Origin: Hanleya hanleyi
Taxonomy: Eukaryota; Mollusca; Polyplacophora; Lepidopleurida; Hanleyidae
Direction of reading: 5' to 3'
Length of the DNA stretch: 64,000 nucleotides
Assembly: GCA_036873755.1 (NCBI GenBank)
Contig: JAVTVY010045542.1
Span: forward strand, 62,001-126,000
The position numbers were made by a program, and so were the translations under genes. The notes beneath the pieces were generated by a model. That model was not told the origin of the DNA, ran no database searches, and saw only the letters and a program-made list of their open reading frames with translations. Positions 43,601-54,985 of the stretch are shown here, in pieces. Within the stretch, counting starts at the first letter, position 1. Each line of letters opens with the position of its first letter.

Positions 43601-43800
43601 ATAAGAGAATCTGAAGGTACAGCAGAGGTAAGATGGCTTTCGGTCACAGCGATAATATCAAAGTTATGTAAGTTTGCATATACCAAATCTAGTTTATCTT
43701 TCAGGCCACATACATTAACATGGACAAAGAAAATTAGATTGTGTGCAGTGTTATTAGGACCCGGATTTTTTTCAACATCGCCGGATAAAGTAGCAATATG
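40613..43800 (-). pseudogene. LINE ORF2: 2A, APE endonuclease, reverse transcriptase
   Basis: In order on the minus strand: 2A motif SGDVEKNPGP; AP-like endonuclease (DIIAVTESHL, GGVCVYVS, LICTLYRPP, VILSGDLNEDL, CSDHCPVYV); reverse transcriptase (NYRPISLLSSLSKVFERIV, QYGFLPNRST, VFIFFDIS, GVPHGSVLGPLLFLLYMNDL, LHVFADDTCL); a C-terminal region (RPSLEYADVVWD); and a Cys/His motif CTCDHRDETAAHYLLECP. Breaks: frameshifts near 43510, 43165 and 41505, a TAG stop at 42025-42027 inside the motif-A region where a Lys codon is expected, and further shifts after 41153. Catalytic FADD is retained, but the gene is dead as written. Confidence 0.9.
43756..43785 (-). other. 2A ribosome-skipping motif in the LINE
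   Basis: Minus-strand codons spell SGDVEKNPGP, a match to the D-V-E-x-N-P-G-P consensus at which ribosomes skip the Gly-Pro bond. It is in frame with the endonuclease that follows. Directly upstream this frame has a TAA (43801-43803), while an overlapping frame (44015-43734) is open and Leu-rich up to this point, which suggests a frameshift just ahead of the motif. 2A motifs in APE-type LINEs of marine invertebrates are established. Confidence 0.85.
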
Positions 43801-44791
43801 TTAATTAGTAATGTGCAATGTAATAATGTAAGAAGTGAAGGTTGAAGCAAGTTTGGAAGGTAAAGAAGTGACTGTAAAATTCGGCTTAAATATTTAAGAA
43901 ACGTTTTTAGAATTTCACTTAGGCGGCAGAATGAATCATTTTCTCGTCGTATTGAAACGCATCCGAACGAACCAATGGCCGCACGGTAGCTCTCTAAATC
44001 ATTACCCAGGCTCAATCATCAGGACATAACAGAGCCACCATGAGACCACCAGCAACCTGTGGACGACCAAATCCGGAATATATGTATGCATAACAGAAAA
44101 TAGACACAACAAAATAAACAGAACTATATACAAGAAAAACACGAGTGAACTCAATTCAGCCATAGTGGCTGTAGATTAAGGTGGCAGGTGGTGGTTGGTG
44201 TATATATACATATTTGAGATACATTAAATTTTCAGGTGCGGTCGATTTTACTTCAACTGTAATAGAGTGACCGAAATATAACATAGCTAATTGTATTGGA
44301 TTGAATTCATGGGACTAGATTGCACAGAGTTCATTCAATTTATGTCACTGGAGGGCCACAAAGCTTGCATGCCTGATAAGACTAAAGGTCTAGTAAAAGG
44401 CAACAAATGAAAGTAACAATAGCTGTGTAGATTTCATTCTGCATAAAGAACAAGGTTGTTTCAGTAATTGACATTCTGCAGAAAGAACAAGCTTGTTTCA
44501 GTAATTGACATTTGCATTTAGATAGGCACAGGCCCCAGAGAGAGCTTTCGCTGACAATTACAGGGCAGTTTGATAGACGCTCGCGCTTAAGATTGGCCAG
44601 GTTGGACAATGGGACTGAAACAAAGGATTGGTGGCGAGGGAATTGTTATTGTCATAACAATGGAATACAGACCGAACGAAAAAGTCATTTGACTGGAGTG
44701 ATTTCGGAGTATGTACACTGAAACAAAAAACAAACAAAAAAACACAAAAAAAACACACACACACATAATGGGCACACATTGAAAAAGTGAC
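43801..44791. other. LINE inter-ORF region up to the DIRS insertion
   Basis: It contains a 93-codon minus-strand frame (44015-43734) with a Leu-rich stretch leading into the 2A site, two near-identical ~38-bp direct repeats (GAACAAGSTTGTTTCAGTAA type, about 44448-44516) and a CA-rich tract (44735-44765). No other domain was seen. Confidence 0.5.
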
Positions 44792-44998
44792 ATTTATTGC
44801 CCAAACCTACACCTGCTTTGATTGATGCCTTAATCTCCGCCAGGAGAATACAATACAAACGTTAAAACGGAAGTTTAAAACAAAAGTTATCTCCCCCTGG
44901 GGAGTTATCCCCTCGGAGAGTGGTCTCCCCTTAGGGGAGCTCTCTCAGCCCAGCCAGGATATATAAGCCAGCTCCCAGTATACTCTTCCTCTTTTCTC
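44792..44998 (+). repeat. DIRS left inverted terminal repeat
   Basis: The core, from 'CCTGCTTTGATTGATGCC' through 'CTCCCCTTAGGGGAGCTC' to 'AGTATACTCTTCCTC', is nearly identical to the reverse complement of 53395-53580. The outermost ~35 bp differ from the right repeat. GGATATATAAGCC near 44957 may be its promoter TATA box. Confidence 0.9.
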
Positions 44999-45118
44999 GT
45001 TTGTACCCCCAGTGGTGCACGTCAGGGAGTTTGCAATACAGTCCTAGTTGTTGTTGTTACAAAGACTAGTTGTTGTTGTTCAAAGTGTTGTTTATAGAAA
45101 CATTTTCTTTCTTGAATA

Positions 45119-45661
45119 ATGTCTTCTGAGTATTCTGTTCCAATTCCCCCAAATTCTTGCCGTGCGTGTGGGCAATTTTCGACACGCTTTGACGCCCACA
45201 CATGTTGTTTCGCTTGTAAGGAAATTTTGCTATCGAAATAACACGGGTGCTGAATGTGGTCTTGGGATAAAGTTACTTGGAAAAATTATGCACAGGCCTG
45301 TAGGTCCTATTTACTACAGGCTTCAGAGAACCCGATCTATCGGAAGTCGATAGACGTATTTTGGAAATTGCCATTAGTTGAGGACATCAAAATTAATCAA
45401 GATCTGAGTGGTCCCGTTTTAGGTTTGTCCCATAAATCAAAAAGCCAACTCCTTCTTATGGGGGAGATTTACCACCTAGCGGTACGGTTGTACGACATGA
45501 TAACCAGAGTGTACTGGATAGCTTACCCTCCACGGTATTGCTTTGTCGAGAGACCTTGGGAAACCGGTTCCTTTGTTCAAGCAAACAAAGGCCAGGTCAC
45601 AGCTGCCGCGACGTTCTATTGTCCCCGACTGACAAGAGATTTCGACCTCACCGCATGTTAG
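45119..45661 (+). pseudogene. DIRS gag-like gene, broken
   Basis: The frame starts at ATG 45119 with a Cys/His-rich segment (SCRACGQFSTRFDAHTCC ... FACKE), a zinc-binding pattern at the N-terminus of DIRS gag proteins. It meets TAA (45239-45241) and TGA (45251-45253), then the same frame runs open from 45254 to 45661 (KVTWKNYAQACRSYLL, LSHKSKSQLLLMGEIYHLA). Confidence 0.65.
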
Positions 45662-46084
45662 TTCTCCGACTCCTTTGTCTATTGGCCTTTCGCCGGCGGA
45701 TTCTCACAATAGGAATTTACATCGTCGTTTATCTCCTTTACGATTTAAATCTGTTGGTTTATCTAAAAAGAAAACAGTCTCTCATCCTATGGAAGGGCGT
45801 TTCTCCTCGGCTTTGAATGTTCGCATTACGGATTTACAACCTCCATTTTCGGTATATTGACACGTCCCGTGTTTCGGGTCGTCGCGCTTGTTTTTACAGC
45901 TGCTTGGCCGAATGCTTACAGTGTCGGACTGAAGATTAAAAGTTTTGTCTGCACGGAATAAAAGTGCTTCAACGTATTATGACTTCTGAGAATTACAGGT
46001 TCTGCAGAGAGAAAGTTGCAGTCCGTCATTTTTTTCTTGTGTTGTTGTTGTTCTTGTGTTTCCGACTTTTTCCAGTTGTGGGAG

Positions 46085-47390
46085 TTTTTAGATCACTTTT
46101 CGTCCGTGGTCCGTCGTCCGTCCGTCGTCCGTCAGTCAGTCCGTCCGTCCGTAAACAATTCTTGTTATCGCGATTTCTCAGGAACTGCTGCATGGATCTT
46201 TCTCAAATTTGGTACACAGGTTCCCCTTGGGGTCTAGTTGTGCAAGAAACCTTTTTTGGTCCGATTCGAAAATCCAAAATGGCCACCAGGCAGCCATCTT
46301 GGATTTCCCCATGAAACCTTGTTATCGTGATTTCTCAGGAACTACTGCATGGATCTTTCTCAAATTTGGTACACAGGTTCCCCTTGGGATCTCGTTGTGC
46401 AAGAAACCTTCCTTGGTCCGATTCCGAAATCCAATATGGCCACCAGGCAGCCATCTTGGATTTCCCCATGAAACCTTGTTATCGCGATTTCTCAGGAACT
46501 ACTGCATGGATCTTTCTCAAATTTGGTACACAGGTTCCCCTTGGAGTCTAGTTGTGCAAGAAACCTTTTTTGGTCTGATTCCGAAATCCAATATGTCCAC
46601 CAGGCAGCCATTTTGGATTTCCCCATGAAACCTTGTTATCGCGATTTCTCAGGAACTACTGCATGGATCTTTCTCAAATTTGTTACGCAGGTTCCCCTTG
46701 GGGTCTAGTTGTGCAAGAAACCTTTTTTGGTCCGATTCGAAAATCCAATATGGCCACCAGGCAGCCATCTTGGATTTCCCCATGAAACCTTGTTATCGCG
46801 ATTTCTCAGGAAATACTGCATGGATCTTTCTCAAATTTAGTACACAGGTTCCTCTTGGGGTCTAGTTGTGTAAGAAACCTTTTTTGGTCCGATTACGAAA
46901 TCCAATACGGCCACCAGGCAGCCATCTTGGATTTCCCCATGAAACCTTGTTATCGCGATTTCTCAGGAACTACTTCATGGACCTTTCTCAAATTTGGTAC
47001 ACAGGTTCCCCTTGGGGTCTAGTTGTGCAAGAAACCTTTTTTGGTCTGATTCCGAAATCCAATATGGTCACCAGGCAGCCATCTTGGATTTCCCATAAAC
47101 CTTGTTATCGCGATTTCTCAGGAATAACTGCATGGATCTTTCTCAAATTTGGTACACAGGTTCCCCTTATGGTCTAGTTGTGCAAGGTACCTTTTTCGGT
47201 CCGAATCGAAAATCCAATATGGCCACAAGGCGGCCATCTTGAATTTCCCCTCGAAACATTGTTACCGTGAATTCTTGGGAAATATTTCATGGATCTTTCT
47301 GAAATTTGGTACACAGGTCCCACATGGGGCCTAGTAGTGCAAGATACCCTTTTTGGTCAGATTCGAAAATCCAAGTTACGCTCCAAATTA
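46085..47390 (+). repeat. 157-bp satellite array with CGTCCGTC leader, ~8 copies
   Basis: A leader of CCGTCCGTCCGT-type repeats (46100-46155) is followed by units starting GTTATCGCGATTTCTCAGGA at 46164, 46321, 46478, 46635, 46792, 46949, 47104 and 47261 (steps of 157, once 155). Each unit contains 'TTTCTCAAATTTGGTACACA', 'GGTTCCCCTTGGGGTCTAG' and 'GGCAGCCATCTTGGATTTCC'. All + strand frames here are array artefacts. Confidence 0.95.
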
Positions 47391-50300
47391 ATTTGGTATT
47401 CTCGAGATGTGACGTTGCATCGCAAGAGTCGGCGGATCAAACGGTGGGGCATATTCTATATATTGACTATAGAGAATATCCGTACCTTCACCTTCCATAT
47501 CAAGGAGTTCAAATAATTTGGAATTAAAATGTATTTCTTCAAATTTTAAATCAGCTTTCTTTAGTCCATGCAGTAGCAAGTGAACTGCTCCACCCTTTCG
47601 TCTGCCGGCGGGTCGGCTACATGAAGGGGTGTCACTCTTGTGACTCAACGTCACAACTCGACAACTGTAGACTACTGCATGCTTCGATCCAAGGGAGATA
47701 ATCAGAATCCAGGCACTTTTGAAGTTTCAACATTACTGCGCGGACCGGATCCCTTCAGTATTAAGCATTGTACCATCTTACTATTTTCGAGCATGGTATC
47801 TTAAAAGAGATATCTCAAAATAGCCCAATAAACAGAACAGAATTAGCATTCGTTCCTAATTATAAAATCTTAAGTATGTTTCATAGCTCATGCCAAAGTG
47901 TCAAAGAGATTGGTCTTCGCTTCCAGTACCCAATGATGACACGTGCAAAAAAATAGATAAAAAAAATACTACAAAACAAAGGCGAAGGATCCTCCGTACA
48001 TGTACATTCACTTTCAGGCTAACTTTGCTCATTTCTCTTGTATTATAACAACCGACATAAGTAAAGTTTCTAGAAATCTTGAAACTCCTGAAACTTAGAT
48101 TATATCTTGGTGTTTTTCAGTGGCCTTTTTCGATCTTTTTCACTCAGATTCGAAATTCTGTAAACAAAATTACAAATCAATCGTCTGTTCTTAGTAACAA
48201 TATTAATGGACAAAAAAATCCTCTAGTCATTAGCTTACAATTATCGGACAATGGTGGGGGCCAAGATCCTTCAGGATCTCTCGTCTTCTGTGCAGGCAGT
48301 TCGTTTGCTTCTACCAGAATTTAGTCTCTTGTTTTATCAAGTGTTATAATTTCTGTTTATTTGATATCATTGTGATCAAGAGGAAACTTGCAGAGTTTTT
48401 TCTCTGTCTTTGAGTTTACGTGTTGTTGTTGTTGCGTTTGTCTTCGTCATTACAAGCCAAAAGCTACACTAGGGCTCTTTGTTAAATATTATTGAGCTAT
48501 CTTATTACTCTCTTTGTGTAATCAAGGATGTGTTGAACAACAAAAGAGATCACGAGATGTTTATTAAGAAATTGTGCTATTCTTTGAAACACATTTTTCT
48601 GTTAGTAAATATTGCATTGTGATGTATTCATTTTGCACAACCAAATTTCCCCATCGCTATATTGAATTAGATGTACAATTCAAATTGGGTTGAGCTGTAA
48701 TTTTATTTCTTTTTTCTGAGAAATTATTATTATTAGCTTGAGGTTTATTTCTCCGAGAAATCTTTAGAATTGCTCTCGTTCGACAGCACGTGGGGTATTT
48801 ATTGATCATTACCTTGTCAGTGGTCGGGCTGGATCAGGCCTGAAGTTTCTCAATCATCGGCCTGTGACAGCATAAGTCTGTTCCATCGGGCGGTCTTCTT
48901 GTTCTTTGTAAGTTCCGTGTATGTTTACCGGTTACAGCCTTGTAAGAAGAACCACAGACTGCCTTGGCAATGTTTTTTTTTTTTCTCCTTGATAGCCTCG
49001 TCCAAAACATCTTTTGGTCTACTGCATTTATTTCATCTTTATCTTTTTTAGGTAAAGACAGCCGGGCGCGCTGACCGACTGCGCCACGGAGACTAAGCTG
49101 AGCTTGTCTATTTAAAAAACCGGATGATAATCTATTCTATTCCATTTGAGGTTTATGTGCAGTTTGGACCTCTAATAAGGGGGCGAGTCTAGATTGAACA
49201 TTGTTTTGGTTGGTCAAGTCAATTTGTGGGAGTTATGACCTTATAGTTCATCTACCGGCGAGAGACATCAAAATGTATTGGCTCTCTTCGGGGAATTTTA
49301 AATTTTATTGAAGATCCTCCTACTTTACGTGGAAGTTTCTTTGTGTTGATTGTCGGGGATGTTACTACCACGGAGTAACGTTCTCGATTAACGCTGGGAT
49401 CAATGAATGTGTTCACTTCCTAGATGCGTTTCAAATCTCATTACAAGTCTCGCATACTACGGCTGTTTTGTTTCGGACTCCACTGTGAATTTTTCCAGTT
49501 TCGACTACAGTTTTCAGATTTATCTTCAGTTGTTTTTCCATAACGTCGTTCCTGTTCTCCTCAACGTCGTTTCTCGTACATTTCTAAGGTTTTACCCGGC
49601 TCTTTCGTGAGCGTATATGTACAATAAATTGAACTGATTTGTAAGATTTTGGGAAAATCACTACGCCGTTTCTCAAGCAACACCATTCGCGTTTCGCATT
49701 ACGATAACGCTGTTCACCACGTCGTTCTTTTATACCTCCTTATCAGGATCGTCAAGTTCCACAGTTCCGGTCTCCATTTCTGGATCTTTTTCTTCATTGT
49801 ATAGAGACTTTGGTGTTTGTTCGCTTGCACGTCTCTCGATGTCGGTGTTTTTCTAATAAGACGATTCGGCGTTGCGTCTTCTTTATCGCTGGGTTGACCC
49901 CCATCGCTTTGTGAGATGCATATCTTTTTATACCAATTCATCCTCGTTTTTCGGCGTTTCTCCTACGATTCACCATCGTCGGTCGTCGATTTCGTGTGAC
50001 AAGTCTTCCGTTCGGAGTCAATATCGCCCTTGTATCACTTTTATAGCTTGGCTTTGTGTTCTCCATCTTGGAGCGTTCACATCGAGGTTTACTTGCGGTG
50101 GTGCCCCTAGTGGTTCAATCACGGGAAGTTCATTTTTTTCACTCGGTTATTCAAGCACAGAGAAAAAGTGACAGTCTCATTCTTCTTTCAAATTGAAGAA
50201 AGCCATATGGTTACAGAGTGTGACACTTTGTAGCTGATACCGTCAAGATTATGGTCAGATATAGGCCAGTTTTTGTTGCACTTCCCGTGGTCGTATTATG

Positions 50301-50632
50301 AGGGTATTACTGTGGGTTCGTCGTTACTTTGGGGACAGTTTTTCGTCTCTCTCCTTCAAGTGCTTCGTCCCGTATAGACCGTTGGACCAGTTTTAGACGT
50401 GGGCATTTTAGTTGTTTGGTCATCAACTGATAGGACTTGTCAGCTCTATGCAGGACCTTACTCATTATGGTCGCATTCTACTTCGGTCACTGCAGTGCCT
50501 TCTGTCTTATTACAGATGTTTTCCCTCAATCCATTAGTGCTGGTATTGACGTCTCTACTTCCACCTCTGTTTTTGGTGGCAGTTCCACCACATCGTCATG
50601 TGGGGTGTTCATTTTCCAGCTGATAGTCTAGG
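47391..50632. other. DIRS interior without a recognisable gene
   Basis: By position the reverse transcriptase/RNase H and methyltransferase should be here. Only short frames are open and none shows a catalytic motif I can identify. The last residues before the recombinase (PADSLGWMPDF near 50610) could be an RNase H tail, but this is weak. Confidence 0.4.
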
Positions 50633-51695
50633 TTGGATGCCAGACTTCACATCAAGTTAAAAAAAAAAAAAAAAAAAGGACGATGTTTTTCATCCAATCG
50701 GTCTTCTCTTCGCAGCTATCAAGCGAAATGGGCCTATTTCGTCTCCTGGTGCCGAGAACGTGATGCCGATCCCGACTCTGCCTCGGTTTTTTTCCTTAGT
50801 AGCTGTTTTCCTCCTTCACCTCCATCGTGATAAGAAGTTTCAAATCAGCACCATTGAGGGGTATCGATCTGCTTTGGCTAGGGTTTTACATCTTTCTGCC
50901 GGCATCGACATTAGTCTAAACGACAATCTCTCTGCCCTCATTCGGGCTTTCGCGCTACAGTCTCGCCGTACTCGCCAGCTGTTACCGAAATGGGATATTG
51001 GTGTGGTTCTGTGTGCTCTGATTCGTCCGCCCCTTGAACCCTTACAGTCCGCCTCTATTAAAGCTGTTGCCTACAAGACTGCTTTTCTGGCGGCTTTTGC
51101 TTTGGCGTCTAGAGTGTCTGAACTTCATGCTCTTGAGAGATCATCTATGACCTGGACGGCGGATTGGTCTCGCGTATCGTTTCGACCTATTCCTGAGTTC
51201 ATCGCCAAAAATGAGTCTGTTCGCTTAGGTCCATGTGCTCAACGTTTGTACTCCATCCCTGCGTTATCAGACTTCGTACATGGCCTAGTAGACGACCTTC
51301 TGGTATGCGCTGTTCGAGCCATACGCCACTATCTCACTCGTACCGATCCCGGTCGGGGCTCGCGTCCTCTGTTATTCTTGTCCCTTCGTCCTTCGGCGGT
51401 ACGTGACATTACTAAGAATACCATCGCTTCGTGGTTAAAGGAAACCATTAATTGGTCATATCAATTGGCCATTGACGCTCCCCCGCTACTGTCTACTGCT
51501 TCTTCTCATGAAATTCGTGCCATCGCTACGTCATGGCCTTTATGGAAGAACTTGTCCCTCCATGACATTGTCCAGTCTTGTGTTTGGACGGCAAATTCCA
51601 CGTTCACTAACTTCTATCTGAGAGACATGTCAGTGCAATCAGATAGAGTGACCACGCTTGGGCCGCTGGTGGCTGCCCAGCACGTGGTCAATTAA
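50633..51695 (+). pseudogene. DIRS tyrosine recombinase, one frameshift
   Basis: The N-terminal core-binding part begins in one frame (FSSNRSSLRSYQAKWAYFVS, 50687-50800) and shifts near 50795 into the frame 50760-51695. That frame has 311 residues. Catalytic residues are visible: Arg118 (ALASRVSEL), His250-x-x-Arg253 (SSHEIRAIA) and the nucleophile Tyr286 (FTNFYLRDM). The order fits DIRS/Ngaro-type recombinases, which integrate a circular DNA intermediate. Apart from the frameshift the catalytic domain looks complete. A (A)18 run at 50659-50677 lies just ahead of the start region. Confidence 0.85.
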
Positions 51696-51895
51696 CTTTT
51701 CAAAAAGAGGGGGGGGCGGCATTTTGTCATCGCAGCAAGTCAGCCAGCTTGCTGTATCATCTCATCTCATCTCTCAGTCATATCATATGTCCACATACTA
51801 CATGATCACCAGAGAAGAAGTAATAGCTCAGCTTGCCAGTCACCGACTCTCAAGTCATTAATCAAGCCTGACACATTGGTGAGTTTTAATCTTTG

Positions 51896-52910
51896 CTTTA
51901 CTGCAGATTTGCTTGTGTCATTTCAGGTTAAGCTATGATCTTCTAGATCATCTCAGCTGAGTCTCCTGGCGGTCAACTCACAGTTTCAACGTACAAGAAC
52001 TGACACTTTTGTGAGTATTAATAATGTTTATTTTCAGGTCACCAGTGTCAGCAACAGTAAAGTACAGACAGTTGACAAAGACACAGAGTAGACTCAGAGA
52101 TTCCGCTGTCAACTCTCAACAGTCCAATCTGCATCAAGGATTAAAGTACACAGAGTTGGATATAAAGCGGAATGTGAACTGACAAGGGTATCTGTAAGTC
52201 GCCTTGATTGATGATGGATGTTTTTTCTCCATATCATTCTTGCTTATCCTCCGAGCTCTGGCACTCAACTGGTTCCTTAGTTATTATGGTGGTAAGTCTG
52301 CGCAGCCCTACCACAATCACAGATACATGGATGAAGTCATTTAAAAGATAAGTAACTTCTATTACTACTCCATAATTAACCACTGCATCACCGTCCAGGG
52401 TTCTTTTTGTTGAGAATTATTGTCATATCTGTGCTCTTTTTAGGTCACCTAAGAGAAGAAATAGGTCAGTTGGCCAGCCGCCATCTCTCAAGTTATATTT
52501 TAAGGCTTGACACAATTATGATTTTAATCTTTGCCTTTACTGCAGCTTTGTTTGTGTCATTTCAGGTTAAAGCTTTGATTTCTTATTCCAGATCATCTCA
52601 GCTGAGTCTTCTGCATCCATCCTAGAGGGTCCAGTGTCAGCAACATGGACTGAACTACAGAGGATTGATGAAGACGTAGACTCAGAGCTTCCGCTGTCAA
52701 CTCTTAACAGTCCAATCTGCATCAAGGATTAAAGTACACAGAGTTGGATATGAAGCGGAATGTGAACTGACAAGGGTATCTGTAAGTCGCCTTGATTGAG
52801 GATGGATGTTTTTTCCCATATCATTCTTGCTTATCGTCCGAGCTCTGGAACTCAACTGGTTCCTTAGTTATTATGGTGGTAAGTCTGTGCAGCCCTACCA
52901 CAATCACAGA
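51896..52910 (+). repeat. Direct repeats within the DIRS 3' region
   Basis: Blocks such as 'GTGTCATTTCAGGTTAAGC', 'GATCATCTCAGCTGAGTC', 'CATCAAGGATTAAAGTACAC' and 'CATATCATTCTTGCTTATC' occur twice (about 51910-52330 and 52555-52910), a partial duplication of roughly 590-640 bp spacing. Confidence 0.75.
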
Positions 52911-53236
52911 GCTGAACACCTTGTATGCTACATTGGCGATAGAAGATCCCAACTCATACATGCTGCCCCCCAAGTACTCATTGCGGCAAGAGTGCCTGAG
53001 TCCTGTACGGCGGGTAACACTGTGCTCCACATCCAAGACCACAGCTACATGCATGAAGACATGCAACAAGATAAGTAGCCACTTCTTATATCCATGACTA
53101 CCTTCTGCGTTTCTAACCAGGGTTTTCTTGTTGAATATTATTGTGTCTTGTTTGTGATTATCTCAGCGGATATTCAGCCTGCCATTGCAAATACATCAAG
53201 GCCGAGGTTCCCACCTCCATATGTTGGTAGTGAGGC

Positions 53237-53336
53237 ATAAATCAAACCAGGTGTAGGTTTGGGCAATAAATATTAAACATTTATAAACAATGTTACTATT
53301 TATAACCAAACCAAACCTGCTTTGATGTAATGGCCC
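53237..53336 (+). repeat. DIRS internal complementary region
   Basis: The first half ('GGTGTAGGTTTGGGCAATAA') is the reverse complement of the left end of the element (44792-44830). The second half ('ATTTATAAACAATGTTACTA' and onward) is the reverse complement of the right end (53575-53620). The two meet near 'AATAAATATTAAACATT'. This is the expected template for end-joining into a circle. Confidence 0.85.
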
Positions 53337-53394
53337 TCCCATCCTTCCCCTCACTCCACGGCCCTGTACACTACAGGTCTCGGTTTATAACAAT

Positions 53395-53620
53395 GAGAAA
53401 AGAGGAAGAGTATACTGGGAGCTGGCTTATATATCCTGGCTGGGCTGAGAGAGCTCCCCTAAGGGGAGACCACTCTCCGAGGGGATAACTCCCCAGGGGG
53501 AGAGAACTTTTGTTTTAAACTTCCGTTTTAACGTTTGTATTGTATTCTCCTGGCGGAGATTAAGGCATAAATCAAAGCAGGTTTGGTTTGGTTATAAATA
53601 GTAACATTGTTTATAAATGT
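53395..53620 (-). repeat. DIRS right inverted terminal repeat
   Basis: It is the inverted match of 44792-44998 in its core. Its outer part ('GGTTTGGTTATAAATAGTAA') is specific to this end. Confidence 0.9.
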
Positions 53621-54026
53621 CTAATTTTCGTATGGGTTAGGCAACTGAACAAAAAAAACATAATCGTTGTAATCTAGGTCTTGTATATCTATAATACCAA
53701 GCACATAACCGTAAAAAACCCCGATGTATTGAAGATCGTTCAATGTGTGTAGTAACATAAGTACGTTTACAATAGATAGATATGATAAAATTTACACACA
53801 AAAATAGTGTAAAACATCTGAAATGTGTACACAGTACGACTACACAAGAAACTATTAGAAGATTCTTTGTGACATTGGATTAACATGATTTTAGTCGAAA
53901 TTGTCGCACAAATTTGTGGCCAGTTAAGTATAATGGTTCAGACTGTCAATTATGTATCAGTCTACCGAGAGAGAACAGATATAGAAATTAATTTTCACTT
54001 GAAGGCTAATTCGTCCCGGAGGACTT
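53621..54026. other. LINE spacer after ORF1
   Basis: LINE sequence between the DIRS right end and the ORF1 stop. No gene was recognised. Confidence 0.5.
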
Positions 54027-54985
54027 TCAGTCGCTTTCACGCTGTATTTGTTTCTTTTCACTGTTTTCATTGATCCGAAAGAAAATATTTCCATCATAAG
54101 TCCAAGTGCTGTGAATTTTGTCTTGTTTTTTCAGATCTAGTAGTAACTTGAACAGGCGGTACCGGAACTGTGTGAGATCTTCGTTTATATAAACGCCATG
54201 AAGAATTGGACTGTTCTTGATAGTTTTCCTTGCCGAAATGAACTCACTGCGCTTTCGATATGTCGAAAATTTCACAAGAATTTGATTTTTCTCCTTGCTG
54301 GTGAAGTGCGACCTGGAAATGTCCGCTTTAGTGACATTGACTTTGAGATCAGAGGTCAACCTGCGTCATCGGTCGTATCAGTTTCAAGTAGTTTCAAACC
54401 CGTCACACGTAGTGAGTCGCGTCTGCTGTACTGTTCGTTTTTATCGTGTAAATACATGTTTTCTTCCTTGAGAGCAACAAAATCAGTATTTGTCTTTTGT
54501 ACTTGCAGCTTTAGTGATTGAACTTCCCCTGAAAGATCTTCAATCTTGTCGTGATATTTTGCAATCAATTCGTCCTTTTCATTGAGTTTCTGAACGGCTA
54601 TCTTCAAGTCCTCAGAGAGTGTGGCAATTTTCGAGTCACTCACCTTGATCACACTAAGCAGGGGCTCCATAGCTGATTTGATAGCGTCGGAGATACTTGC
54701 GTCCAGTCTTGATTGAATACGCTTGTCAATAAACGTTTCAAGATTCAAAACAGATGTGGGCTGAGAAAATTGCAATGGAATATCAGGCAAAGAATTTACT
54801 TTTTTCAAAGTCGGATTGAACAGAGGTTTACTTGCTTTTCGCCTAATAGTTTGCGATCTCGTGGAAGAGACACATGCAGGTTGAGAAAATAAAGTTGTAG
54901 TTGCATCTGAGTCGTCACATTTGTTGGAAGAGTTGCTTTCCATGGTAATATCGATGGACACGGGCTGATTTCCTGGCGACGCCAT
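54027..54985 (-). pseudogene. LINE ORF1 protein, frameshifted
   Basis: The first frame (54985-54356, 209 residues) has a Ser/Thr-rich N-terminus, then a coiled coil (about residues 90-195: SDSKIATLSEDLKIAVQKLN, then KIEDLSGEVQSLKLQVQKT) ending in NEQYSRRDSLRVTGL. After a frameshift near 54357 the second frame (54359-54027) gives DISRSHFTSKEKNQILVKFS, ILHGVYINEDLTQFRYRLF and STWTYDGNIFFRINE. These match the RRM-like and C-terminal parts of L1/CR1-type ORF1 RNA-binding proteins. It belongs to the LINE interrupted by DIRS. Confidence 0.8.

Larger units (their letters stand above)
44792..53620 (+). mobile_element. DIRS-type tyrosine-recombinase retrotransposon, ~8.8 kb, decayed
   Basis: It has inverted terminal repeats (44792-44998 and 53395-53620), an internal complementary region (53237-53336) that joins sequence complementary to the two outer ends, a gag-like frame, and a tyrosine recombinase gene just before the right repeat. 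These are the hallmarks of DIRS. The length is well above the usual 5-6 kb, partly because of a 157-bp satellite array (46085-47390). A reverse transcriptase could not be recognised in 47.4-50.6 kb. It is inserted between ORF1 and ORF2 of the LINE. Confidence 0.85.

Noticed and set aside
46016..47334. Overlapping frames of 60-139 codons with repeated DFSGTTAWIFLKFGTQVP-like units
   Set aside because: They follow the 157-bp satellite and shift frame with it. No conserved domain.
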